From assembly GCA_049302575.1 (NCBI GenBank), contig JBAQMG010000029.1, positions 5,437 to 69,436 on the forward strand: 64,000 nucleotides of DNA. Direction: 5' to 3'. The translations under genes were made by a program, and so were the position numbers. Origin of the DNA: JBAQMG01 sp049302575 (GTDB taxonomy: Bacteria > Bacillota > Desulfitobacteriia > Desulfitobacteriales > Desulfitobacteriaceae). This document shows positions 46,367 through 54,570 of this stretch, piece after piece. The notes under the pieces were generated by a model, which saw only the letters and a program-made list of their open reading frames with translations, was not told where the DNA came from and ran no database searches. Every line of letters begins with the position of its first letter. Position 1 is the stretch's first letter.

Positions 46367-47065
46367 TCATGGTGTAGCTAAACGAAAAGTATAACTCCCT
46401 TTATAGGACGGTAGTTGCACAGTTTTACGAGTTATACTGACTATAACCCCACCTTGTTTAAGTGAAACAGCCTCCAACTTAGAAACATAATCCTCTAACG
46501 TATCTTGGTTCCCAATAGCCATTACTTCATAGGGAATTCCCTGAGGTCGATTAATCGGTACCTGATTTACTAAAATAGTAGAGGAGCCACTTAAAACAAG
46601 AGCTGTGGAGCCCACAATTCGTTGACCGTTTAAACTAATAGCTTCTGCTCCCGCAAATTTCAAAGTGTTAATCAGACGAGCCAAATCATCCGTCGTTAAC
46701 GGAAATATCACTTTTTGCCCTTGTTTACGATCATCAATGGTAATTACCACCCCAGGACCCTGTACTGACTGGGTTCCATCCATCATTCGTATTTCAGAGA
46801 GTTCAGCTAGCACCTTAGGATCCGTGCCTCCCTGTTTACGAGCTTGATCAAGTTTATCGCTTAGATCACGATGGTCAGTCTGTAATTGTGTATTTTTGAC
46901 CACTGAATTACTTAAGACTGATTTCATCATTGCTAACCTTTGTTGGTTGATTTGGTCTGCTGCAGAAACATTTTTATGGGTCTGAATTTGTAAGGAAATA
47001 AGGAACCCCAGCGCTATGAAGACCAGCGTGACAGGCAAAGCCAACTTCCGCTTCCAACGCCACAT
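46367..47065 (-). CDS. DUF881 membrane-anchored protein (second copy)
   Basis: 232 aa: one N-terminal membrane segment (residues about 8-26), a coiled segment, then a DUF881 domain (GVVITIDDRKQ, then AEAISLNGQRIVGST). Resembles the Bacillus YlxW/YlxX pair near division genes. Its ATG overlaps the upstream gene's stop, with GGAGGGG 5 nt before it. Function unknown. Confidence 0.88.
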   Translation of the reverse strand: MWRWKRKLALPVTLVFIALGFLISLQIQTHKNVSAADQINQQRLAMMKSVLSNSVVKNTQLQTDHRDLSDKLDQARKQGGTDPKVLAELSEIRMMDGTQSVQGPGVVITIDDRKQGQKVIFPLTTDDLARLINTLKFAGAEAISLNGQRIVGSTALVLSGSSTILVNQVPINRPQGIPYEVMAIGNQDTLEDYVSKLEAVSLKQGGVIVSITRKTVQLPSYKGSYTFRLATP

Positions 47066-47778
47066 TATAGCCCCTCCTTTACGGGTTCTGAGTATTGAAA
47101 GGTCTTGAGCTTACCAGCGGGAACAGTTACTCGATTAAAAATCTCCAACTTTCTGGTTATCCCATACTGTTTTTGAAAATCCCCAAGTTGATCCCAAACA
47201 TAAAAATTTAGCGCGGACTGTAAATTATGAGTATCTCCGAGCGCCGTAATAATATAGGGAGGCATTTGTCTTGTGCCATTAATTTGAATATATGACCCAC
47301 TACAGAAAACCTCGGTATTACCAGATACCCGTTGATCATTCACTGCAATAGCCTCCGCTCCGCCATTCCAAAGGATATTTACTAACGCCCGGATATAGGC
47401 TTCATGTATCACATAATTTTGACTATCCAGCCCAGAGGCCTGACGATTTGAGTCATCGAGTGTAATCCGCAGGCCTGGACCATTCATCAGACTAAGACCG
47501 GCATTTTTCTTGGCTTGTTGTAACTGTTGGTCAGCTAAAGTAGAAGCGTTCTGACCTTCAGCATATTTAGCGAGTTCTTGCCGCAATTTTTCATTATCAT
47601 TGGCTAATTGTTGATTTTCTTGTTCTGTTTGCACAAGACTAGGTAGAGCTGCTGCTTCAGTGCGAATTACTGAACCACCTAGATCACCATTAGCCTTAAG
47701 GAGCAGTACAAATGATAGACCTATGACAACCGAGGCCAATGTTAAAAGATACCGTCCGTCCTTATGCCATACCATCAT
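47065..47778 (-). CDS. DUF881 membrane-anchored protein (first copy)
   Basis: About 237 aa with the same plan as its neighbour: membrane segment, Gln-rich coiled coil (residues about 50-85), then DUF881 (GLRITLDDSNRQ, AEAIAVNDQRVSGN). The two genes look like an old duplication. ATG 47778 chosen with GGGGGTGG upstream; GTG 47784 and ATG 47775 are alternatives. The pair lies after ndk but beyond a terminator. Confidence 0.88.
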   Translation of the reverse strand: MMVWHKDGRYLLTLASVVIGLSFVLLLKANGDLGGSVIRTEAAALPSLVQTEQENQQLANDNEKLRQELAKYAEGQNASTLADQQLQQAKKNAGLSLMNGPGLRITLDDSNRQASGLDSQNYVIHEAYIRALVNILWNGGAEAIAVNDQRVSGNTEVFCSGSYIQINGTRQMPPYIITALGDTHNLQSALNFYVWDQLGDFQKQYGITRKLEIFNRVTVPAGKLKTFQYSEPVKEGL

Positions 47779-47794
47779 AACCACCCCCTTACGC

Positions 47795-47850
47795 GATGTT
47801 CGATGTTCGAAATCCGAGGTCCGAAGATCGATAACACGATGCTTAACTAT
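47795..47850. repeat. CGATGTT heptad repeats upstream of the DUF881 pair
   Basis: CGATGTT, CGATGTT, CGAAATC, CGAGGTC, CGAAGAT, CGATAAC and CGATG succeed one another with a 7-8 bp period. The first units are identical to those inside the glmS ribozyme P1 loop. Confidence 0.65.
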
Positions 47851-47883
47851 GAATTACGAATTGATTAAAGTCTAGCACCTAAA

Positions 47884-47907
47884 AAGGACACCCGTTCGGG
47901 TGTCCTT
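47884..47907 (-). terminator. Intrinsic terminator of ndk
   Basis: Eleven-bp perfect stem (AAGGACACCCG with CGGGTGTCCTT) and T run on the minus strand, directly after the ndk stop. Confidence 0.9.
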
Positions 47908-47911
47908 GCCA

Positions 47912-48361
47912 CTATTCGCTCAACCATTCCTCGCCAACTTTATTATAGTCGAGGAGTTCCCCCGGTTTAAAATAGAGGTTGATTTCCCGCTCAGCACTGG
48001 TAGTAGAATCCGAACCATGAATTATATTACGGCTAATATCCATAGCAAAGGTTCCACGTATCGAACCAGGATTGGCATTGGCAGGATTAGTAGCCCCCAT
48101 AAGTTCCCGAGCCAAGGCTACAATGTTCTTCCCCTCCCAGACCATAGCTACTACAGGGGAAGACAGAATGTAATTTACTGTTGGTTCAAAGAAGCCTTTC
48201 CCTTTGTGTTCAGCATAATGTTCTTCCGCTAAAGCACGATCTACCTGAATTAATTTTAAGCCAACTAATTTACAACCTTTTACTTCAAACTTAGCGATAA
48301 TTTTGCCAACAAGCCCGCGTTGTACAGCATCAGGCTTAAGCATTAGAAAAGTTCTTTCCAA
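47912..48361 (-). CDS. ndk: Nucleoside diphosphate kinase
   Basis: 149 aa. The active-site His is in NIIHGSDS, the N-terminal block is FLMLKPDAVQRG. It balances NTP pools. TTG 48361 is preferred because GAGGAG lies 8-9 nt upstream and the product starts at the family's usual MERTF; the frame also has a GTG at 48370 overlapping that RBS. Downstream of ftsH with a 75-bp gap. Confidence 0.96.
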   Translation of the reverse strand: MERTFLMLKPDAVQRGLVGKIIAKFEVKGCKLVGLKLIQVDRALAEEHYAEHKGKGFFEPTVNYILSSPVVAMVWEGKNIVALARELMGATNPANANPGSIRGTFAMDISRNIIHGSDSTTSAEREINLYFKPGELLDYNKVGEEWLSE

Positions 48362-48436
48362 ACTAGTCACTCCTCAATCAATTTTGTGATTTTCTGTTCC
48401 GACTTTTTGCCCTAGTGTTGTAACTTACCCTGACCC

Positions 48437-50326
48437 CTAGAGTTTATCTTCTACGGAGATTTTAGCTAATTCAATCTTCTTTGACCCCTCGGAATCGTGC
48501 TTTTCCTGATCACCAAACGCGGGAGCGTCAAATGTAGCTATCAAGTCGGCAAATTCCTTAGCCGCTAAGGTCTCTTTTTCCATCAGGGCTTCGGCGATAG
48601 CATGTAGTTTTTCAATGTTTTGACTAAGTAAAGTTCGAGCTTTCTGATAACAATCATCAATAATCCTCTTGGATTCTTTGTCGATAGCATAAGCAACCGC
48701 TTCACTATAATTACGATCCCGAGCAATATCCCGTCCTAAAAAAACTTGTTCTTCCTTATGTCCGAAAGTCAGAGGACCGAGCTCGTCAGACATTCCTAAT
48801 TCTGTAATCATCTTGCGTACTAAGCTGGTGGCTCTCTCTAAATCATTTGATGCCCCAGTACTTATCTCTTGAAGAACTAAAGCCTCTGAAACCCTTCCAC
48901 CCATGAGCATAGTCACCTGATCAAGCAACTGGGACTTGGTCATATAGTTTCGATCTTCTTTTGGCAAAAGCAGCGTATAACCGCCAGCTCGTCCACGAGG
49001 AATGATAGACACTTTATGAAGAGGATCTGTATGGGTTAACAATTCTCCTACTAAAGCATGCCCTGCTTCATGATAGGAAACAAGTTTTTTATCAAATTCA
49101 CTTATAACTCGACTTTTCTTCTCCGGTCCTGCTATTACCCGCTCAACAGAATCCTCCAGAGCAAGCATACCAATATCCTTTTCACCACGACGAGCAGAGA
49201 GCAAAGCTGCCTCATTAATCAGGTTAGCCAAATCTGCACCAGTAAAGCCAGGTGTACGCCGAGCCAAAACGCTCAGATCGACACCCTCTCTAATAGGTTT
49301 ATCTTTGGAATGTACTTTGAGGATTTCTGCACGTCCTCTAACATCAGGAACATCGACAATCACTTGTCGGTCGAAACGACCCGGTCGGAGAAGTGCCGGA
49401 TCAAGAATATCCGAACGGTTGGTGGCCGCAATAACAATTACTCCTTCATTACCATTAAACCCATCCATCTCTACCAAGAGTTGGTTGAGTGTCTGTTCCC
49501 GTTCATCATGTCCTCCACCTAAGCCAGCACCCCGTTGACGCCCTACTGCATCGATTTCATCAATAAAAACAATACAAGGTGAGCTTTTTTTGGCTTGCTC
49601 AAATAAATCACGAACCCGCGAAGCTCCGACGCCGACAAACATCTCAACAAAATCCGACCCACTGATACTAAAGAAAGGAACTCCAGCCTCTCCTGCTACA
49701 GCCCTGGCTAATAAGGTTTTCCCTGTTCCTGGCGGACCAAACAATAAAACCCCTTTAGGGATTTTCGCCCCTAAATCGTTAAACTTCCGTGGGAATTTTA
49801 AAAATTCGACTATTTCTTGAAGTTCTTCTTTTACCTCATCCGCCCCGGCAACATCCTCAAAAGAAACCTTTTTCTTATCATCCCCGACAAGTTTGGCTCT
49901 ACTCTTACCAAACTGCATAACCCGGTTACCCCCACCTTGAGTCTGTTGCATCATAAAGAAGAACAAGCCAACAATCACAAGGGGTAATAACAAAGTAGTT
50001 GCTAGTCCCATCCACCACGGTGCCTCAGCTGGAGTATCGGACTTAACAACTGGGACATGAGTTCTTAAAGCCTCTAATAATTGCGGATCATTGGAAGGAC
50101 CTAATATATCGTATTTTGTTTTATCTTTCAGGGTAACGGAATACTGTGTTCCACTTTTTTCTTCAACACGTTTAACCTCTTGAACTTTGTCTTCAAGCAC
50201 GGCTTTGTAAAAGTTGTTATAATCAACCCCCAAGTCTTTACTTGCAGGAGGATTTGACCACTTTATCAGCATGACGGCCAAAAGAATAATTAGCAAATAA
50301 ATAGCTACATTCTTGGAAAACTTCAA
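48437..50326 (-). CDS. ftsH: FtsH, membrane AAA+ metalloprotease
   Basis: 629 aa: two N-terminal membrane segments flanking an external loop, AAA+ module (GPPGTGKT Walker A, FIDEIDAVG Walker B, second region of homology with RPGRFDRQ), and a zinc protease with HEAGH. Degrades membrane and regulatory proteins. TTG start with AGGAGG 8 nt upstream. tilS lies directly upstream, as in Bacillus, though hpt is absent between them. Confidence 0.97.
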   Translation of the reverse strand: MKFSKNVAIYLLIILLAVMLIKWSNPPASKDLGVDYNNFYKAVLEDKVQEVKRVEEKSGTQYSVTLKDKTKYDILGPSNDPQLLEALRTHVPVVKSDTPAEAPWWMGLATTLLLPLVIVGLFFFMMQQTQGGGNRVMQFGKSRAKLVGDDKKKVSFEDVAGADEVKEELQEIVEFLKFPRKFNDLGAKIPKGVLLFGPPGTGKTLLARAVAGEAGVPFFSISGSDFVEMFVGVGASRVRDLFEQAKKSSPCIVFIDEIDAVGRQRGAGLGGGHDEREQTLNQLLVEMDGFNGNEGVIVIAATNRSDILDPALLRPGRFDRQVIVDVPDVRGRAEILKVHSKDKPIREGVDLSVLARRTPGFTGADLANLINEAALLSARRGEKDIGMLALEDSVERVIAGPEKKSRVISEFDKKLVSYHEAGHALVGELLTHTDPLHKVSIIPRGRAGGYTLLLPKEDRNYMTKSQLLDQVTMLMGGRVSEALVLQEISTGASNDLERATSLVRKMITELGMSDELGPLTFGHKEEQVFLGRDIARDRNYSEAVAYAIDKESKRIIDDCYQKARTLLSQNIEKLHAIAEALMEKETLAAKEFADLIATFDAPAFGDQEKHDSEGSKKIELAKISVEDKL

Positions 50327-50421
50327 CTCCAGATCCTCCTCACTAGTACTACTTGCTTCAGCGCAATATTACATATTATACCACAGTATAACCCCTTTTA
50401 CAAAGGAAATTCGATTTAACC

Positions 50422-51825
50422 TTAAACTTTTTTTACTGCACAAAAAAGTTTATCACTTTCCGCCTTTGGTAAAAACCGATCACTTTTTTTCACCCCTGGA
50501 ATCCACAACACTTCATTGCCTCCAACGATTAAAGGTAGTTTTTTCCTTTCTTCAGCAGTTACTCGGGCTTCCTGAAATACTTTTTTAAGAACCTTATGCC
50601 CTAGGCCCCAAAACCACATTTTATCCCCGCTCTGCCTTGAACGACAGCTTAAGGACTGTACTAATCCACCCATCTCTTCTACATTGAAAGCAGCCCATTG
50701 CTCAATCTTTTCTCGATCTGAAAATAGTGTTCCCTCCGTCTTGGATATAAACAAGCCCACACTAATGCCTAAATTGGGAACCTTTACCCATTCATCGAGT
50801 TGTAAGGGTATTTCAAAGGAAAGCTCTTGTCCAAACAATTCTCCCTCAGCTCTTTTAAATTTAGCAAAGCTAATCTCCTTATGTTTAACTTCAACTCGCA
50901 ACCCCGGCAAATCTTGGATCCATCCCGCGACACCTTTACAGCCCATTATTTTCTCCACAAATCCGAAACCAAGACCTCGTGGTTCATCAGTTACTACTGT
51001 TGCCGCATGACGTATAAGTCTTGATAAAACCGCGGGTGGTTCTTGAAAAGCCGCAATATCTAAGGAAACCTCCCCCGAACCCTTTGCTAAATAATATCTT
51101 TCCCAAGCCTCTTGAGCCTTAGTCCTCAAAAAATCCTCATCCCATCTCATTAATTCTCCGGTACGACCTAAAGCTGGTAAGATCTGTGGATTATAACCGC
51201 TGGCTAATTCGGGGAGTAATTCCAAGCGTATCCGATTACGCACATAAACTGGCTCCTCATTAGAACGATCTAAGGCATAGACCAATCCTTCCCGATGGCA
51301 ATACTCGATTAATTCCTCCTTAGTGACTCCTAATAAAGGACGTATAATCCCATTTTTGAGCGGATAAATCCCAGCTAAACCAGCGGTCCCGCTCCCCCGA
51401 AACAGGCGATAGAGGATCGTTTCAGCCTGATCACCTAAGTGATGGGCAGTGGCCAAAAGAGAACACCCTGCTCGTTCCCGATCTTCTTGCCAACGAGCAT
51501 AGCGCCATTCCCGTGCAGCCGCTTGGAAAGACTGCCCTGATAATTTCGCATATTTTTTGGCATCAAACTCGTGAATAAGACAAGGAACCCCTAGCTCGTC
51601 AGCCATCTTTTGCACCAGCACAGCCTCTCCATCGGACGCTTGACGGACTCCATGATGAATATGTGAAAAAACTAAGGCTAGCCCTTTCGACCTCTCCTCT
51701 CGAGAATATCGCCACAGGATGTGCCCTAAAGCTACCGAATCAGGTCCCCCTGACACAGCTACTAAAACTTTGGCATGATCGGCAATCAATTCTGGAAAAA
51801 CTTGTCTGCAAAGCCTCTGATACAA
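50422..51825 (-). CDS. tilS: TilS, tRNA-Ile lysidine synthetase
   Basis: 467 aa. The PP-loop is VSGGPDSVALG near the N-terminus; the TilS core and the C-terminal domain follow (GHKVLKKVFQEARV). Modifies C34 of the tRNA reading AUA codons, an essential step. TTG start with GGGGAG about 8 nt upstream. AUA use as a start is proposed for one gene in this window, but initiator pairing does not depend on TilS. Confidence 0.95.
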   Translation of the reverse strand: MYQRLCRQVFPELIADHAKVLVAVSGGPDSVALGHILWRYSREERSKGLALVFSHIHHGVRQASDGEAVLVQKMADELGVPCLIHEFDAKKYAKLSGQSFQAAAREWRYARWQEDRERAGCSLLATAHHLGDQAETILYRLFRGSGTAGLAGIYPLKNGIIRPLLGVTKEELIEYCHREGLVYALDRSNEEPVYVRNRIRLELLPELASGYNPQILPALGRTGELMRWDEDFLRTKAQEAWERYYLAKGSGEVSLDIAAFQEPPAVLSRLIRHAATVVTDEPRGLGFGFVEKIMGCKGVAGWIQDLPGLRVEVKHKEISFAKFKRAEGELFGQELSFEIPLQLDEWVKVPNLGISVGLFISKTEGTLFSDREKIEQWAAFNVEEMGGLVQSLSCRSRQSGDKMWFWGLGHKVLKKVFQEARVTAEERKKLPLIVGGNEVLWIPGVKKSDRFLPKAESDKLFCAVKKV

Positions 51826-52078
51826 CCCGCTACTCCCCTTCTTTTCCGATTAATTCATTATAGCCCAGACCTTCACCAGCGGCAAATTCCCCCTATTTAA
51901 TTAGCAGAAAAGGACCGTCTCGCGGCCCTTTTCTGCTAATTACTATATCCGGCAAAAAGTCTGTAATCTCATTACTTAAAGAGGATATCTAGCGGAATTT
52001 ACCCCTGCGAGCTGACGATAAGTCGTTAAAGCCAACCCCCAACAGTATAATCGCGATCTAACTCCTCGTTTCAAGCCC
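51826..52078. other. Gap upstream of tilS with a 17-bp palindrome
   Basis: No gene is supported. At 51901-51939 TTAGCAGAAAAGG and CCTTTTCTGCTAA form a strong palindrome enclosing CCGTCTCGCGG, able to act as a terminator in either direction. Beyond it the sequence leads into the repeat element at 52079. Confidence 0.55.
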
Positions 52079-52486
52079 GTAAATCACTATTACTTAGTGA
52101 GCACGTTTAGCGTAATTTGCGTAAGCGAGTGCGGACTATAAGGCGTTAAGAACGCCAACTAGTTCACATGCAGAAATCCCCAGGGGTTTTGGCACATTAG
52201 TCTCCAGTGACGATAGTCTTCAGTGACATTAGTCTCCAGTGGAGACTAATGCCGAAGGGCAAACCACCTGAAGAAGACATTCGCCCGTAGGATGAGTATC
52301 GCCGAAGTCGCTAACCCAATACGAACACTACCGACGTAGGATGACTAATGCCACGAGACAAACCGGAGAGATAATCAAATGCCGATTGGCTATTAGCCTT
52401 AGCATCAAGCGAGTAGCAAATGTAGTGCATGTGAACACGTTAGTGTTCGGTGGACACTAACGGCCGAAGGCGCCATAGTGATTTAC
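52079..52486. repeat. MITE-like element, about 408 bp, with 12-bp inverted ends
   Basis: Ends are perfect inverted repeats (GTAAATCACTAT at 52079-52090, ATAGTGATTTAC at 52475-52486). The left 50 bp match the short element at 18921-18981. Inside are two related hairpins (52227-52251 and 52438-52462), each followed by GCCGAAGG, and repeated GTAGGATGA motifs shared with 23141-23170. No transposase frame is present, so it would be non-autonomous. Confidence 0.6.
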
Positions 52487-52509
52487 CTCGCTCCCCCCAA
52501 TGAACGAAC

Positions 52510-52545
52510 AAAAAAAACGCCCGGTAGACTAAGCTCCTCCGGTCG
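52510..52545 (-). terminator. Terminator downstream of the glmS ribozyme
   Basis: On the minus strand CCGGAG pairs with CTACCGG (one bulge), extended by outer CG pairs, then GCG and eight T residues. It ends the ribozyme transcript about 70 nt after the ribozyme core. Confidence 0.7.
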
Positions 52546-52613
52546 ATCATATTTTAGGCACTCTTTACCAAGGGGCTAAAAGTCCAAAGACATACTTTCC
52601 CCTTGTCTTGCAG

Positions 52614-52766
52614 CTTGCTTTTGTGCCAAAGATTTCTCCTCGGTTTTGTTACAAGTCTTTCGGTGACAAGACACCGAGAGGGATCCGCCGAATCTTTCGA
52701 TAACCCTCTTCCTCGTCAACCAAATTCGATGTTCGATGTTCGATGTTCGAATTTGGTCCTGGCGCT
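52614..52766 (-). ncRNA. glmS ribozyme / GlcN6P riboswitch without glmS
   Basis: The minus strand shows the glmS ribozyme core in order: cleavage site A|GCGCC (between 52766 and 52765), AGGAC, P1 arms CCAAATTCGA/TCGAATTTGG, GTTGACGAGG, AGAGGG, TTATCGA, TTCGGCGGAT, CCCTCT, P3 TCGGTG/CACCGA, a P3.1 pseudoknot (GTCTT in the P3 loop with AAGAC after P3), and a P4-like end with AAAACC and GGCACAAAAGCAAG. All conserved blocks look intact. The P1 loop is three copies of a 7-bp repeat. It starts 276 bp after glmM, but no glmS frame follows in this window. Confidence 0.9.
52727..52756. repeat. CGATGTT triplet repeat within ribozyme helix P1
   Basis: Three perfect tandem copies of CGATGTT (plus strand) flanked by the P1 arms. 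The first and last CGA of the array also pair within P1, so the array forms the distal stem and loop. Confidence 0.8.
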
Positions 52767-53041
52767 ACATTAAATTGCCTAAAATTAATTAACCGTTATT
52801 CTAGCTATTCTTTTTCTTTCTCCAATGCCCCCTTAATAAATAACTACTCTTCCAACGTTCATACTCTTCACTATATGAAGCTTCCAGACTGCGTGATACT
52901 AGGTAATTATACTCTATTCCAGAAAATTTACTAGAACTTTTTTACATATCACTCTTTTATCAGGCCTAGAGGAGAGGAATCTCCAATTTTACACTTCGTT
53001 TTCATCCCTACCCACACCTCTAATCGAAAAACCTTATCTTA
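52767..53041. other. glmM-ribozyme gap (5' side of the ribozyme transcript)
   Basis: 275 bases without a supported gene. A TATAAT on the minus strand (52911-52906) could be a -10 box for the ribozyme RNA, but no convincing -35 accompanies it, so readthrough from glmM is equally possible. No strong glmM terminator is seen. Confidence 0.3.
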
Positions 53042-54382
53042 TCACTCAGTATCACAACACTTAATTGTATCGATTACCGATTGAGCCAATTCTCTTAACT
53101 GAGCCTCATCTGGTCCCTCCACCATAACCCTTATCAAAGGCTCAGTTCCCGAAGGACGCACCAAAATCCGACCACTCTGCCCTAAAATATTTTCTACTTC
53201 TGCTACCTTAGCCAAAACTTCACAATCGACCATAATCTTGTCCTTATCAAGCACTCTGGTATTGATAAGCACTTGAGGTAACCTCTGCATCTGCGCAGCT
53301 AAAGCTGAAAGAGCTAAATTACGTTCTTTGACTACAGTCAATAATTGAAGAGCCGTTAGTAATCCATCTCCCGTAGTATTATGCTCTAAAAAAATGATGT
53401 GTCCAGACTGTTCTCCGCCTAATTTTGCTCCGGTGTTTAACAATTCTTCCATAACGTAACGATCCCCGACCTGAGTCTCGTGTATTTTGATGCCAGCCTC
53501 TTTTAGAGCGATATGCAGACCTAAGTTACTCATGACTGTGACAACAATAGCATTACCTACTAAATCGCCCTTGGTCTTCATGTTCAAAGCACAGATAAGC
53601 ATTAGGAAATCGCCATCGACAAGCTGTCCCTTTTCGTCAACCGCAATTAAGCGATCAGCATCCCCATCACAGGCCAAGCCTAAATCAGCTCCATGGTCTA
53701 ATACTGCTTGTTGCAAAATCAGAGGCTGAGTAGAGCCACAATTGGCATTAATATTAAGACCATCTGGGTTGTTAAAGAGCGGAATTACTTCGATCCCAAG
53801 TTCCGCTAAGACAAGGGGACCCACCAAGGAGGCTGCCCCATTGGCACAGTCTAAAACTACTTTAAGCCCCTCGAAGCGTCCACAGGTATTTTTTAGATAA
53901 TCTATGTAGCGACGCTCAGCATCTGGAACTTTGATTACCCGGCCAACCTCCACACCGACGACAACGTCCCAAGGCTTATCGTCACTCAAAACTATATTTT
54001 CAATCTCATCTTCCACAGAATCCGGCAATTTGTAGCCGGTTGAAGAGAAGAATTTGATTCCATTATCCTCAACTGGATTATGTGATGCTGAAATTACCAC
54101 TCCAGCACTAACATCTAAGTGACGAGTCAACAAGGCTATTCCGGGTGTCGGCAATACACCTACCTGTAAGACGTCTGCTCCCACAGAACAAATACCTGCA
54201 ATTAAAGCTGCCTCTAACATATCACCCGAAATCCTCGTATCTTTTCCAATGATAATACGTGGATGCGGATGTTCTTTGCTTAATATATAAGCACCCGCCT
54301 GCCCTAAACGAAAGGCCAAAGTCGGGGTCAATTCCGAGTTAGCCACTCCACGTACTCCATCGGTTCCAAATAATCGGCCCAA
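53042..54382 (-). CDS. glmM: Phosphoglucosamine mutase
   Basis: 446 aa, converts GlcN-6-P to GlcN-1-P for peptidoglycan synthesis. The phospho-Ser loop is ISASHNP, the metal loop DGDADR and the phosphate loop RPSGTEP. TTG start with AAAGGAG 9 nt upstream. Its substrate comes from GlmS, which is not found in its expected place downstream. Confidence 0.97.
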   Translation of the reverse strand: MGRLFGTDGVRGVANSELTPTLAFRLGQAGAYILSKEHPHPRIIIGKDTRISGDMLEAALIAGICSVGADVLQVGVLPTPGIALLTRHLDVSAGVVISASHNPVEDNGIKFFSSTGYKLPDSVEDEIENIVLSDDKPWDVVVGVEVGRVIKVPDAERRYIDYLKNTCGRFEGLKVVLDCANGAASLVGPLVLAELGIEVIPLFNNPDGLNINANCGSTQPLILQQAVLDHGADLGLACDGDADRLIAVDEKGQLVDGDFLMLICALNMKTKGDLVGNAIVVTVMSNLGLHIALKEAGIKIHETQVGDRYVMEELLNTGAKLGGEQSGHIIFLEHNTTGDGLLTALQLLTVVKERNLALSALAAQMQRLPQVLINTRVLDKDKIMVDCEVLAKVAEVENILGQSGRILVRPSGTEPLIRVMVEGPDEAQLRELAQSVIDTIKCCDTE

Positions 54383-54419
54383 ATTTTTCGACTCCTTTCA
54401 CTATTACCAAGACGATTAA

Positions 54420-54500
54420 TTAATGCATAGTGCATAATGCATAATTGAAAATTGCTTAATTATGCATTATTACGTGCTAGTCTTGATTATGAATTATGGA
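54420..54500. repeat. GCATAAT-type repeats upstream of glmM
   Basis: TGCATAG, TGCATAA, TGCATAATTG, then TTAATTATGCATTA and TGAATTATGG follow one another with a 7-8 bp rhythm, with partial inversion. A similar short block (ATGCATTATGCATTTA) lies at the prfB-transketolase junction near 25020-25037. Confidence 0.5.
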
Positions 54501-54570
54501 TTGATTTAAGTGAATTAATTTAAAGCATAACTCATAAAAGACTGAACTTCAATGGAAATACTCTTACTAA

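Noticed and set aside
52079..52509. A CRISPR-like or coding origin for the repeat-rich region
   Set aside because: Repeats are inverted, uneven and few; no regular spacers, no cas genes, and no reading frame of useful length on either strand.
52079..52509. A degraded glmS coding remnant
   Set aside because: I looked on the minus strand for the MCGIVGYIG start and other GlmS motifs and found none; the sequence is repeat-derived.
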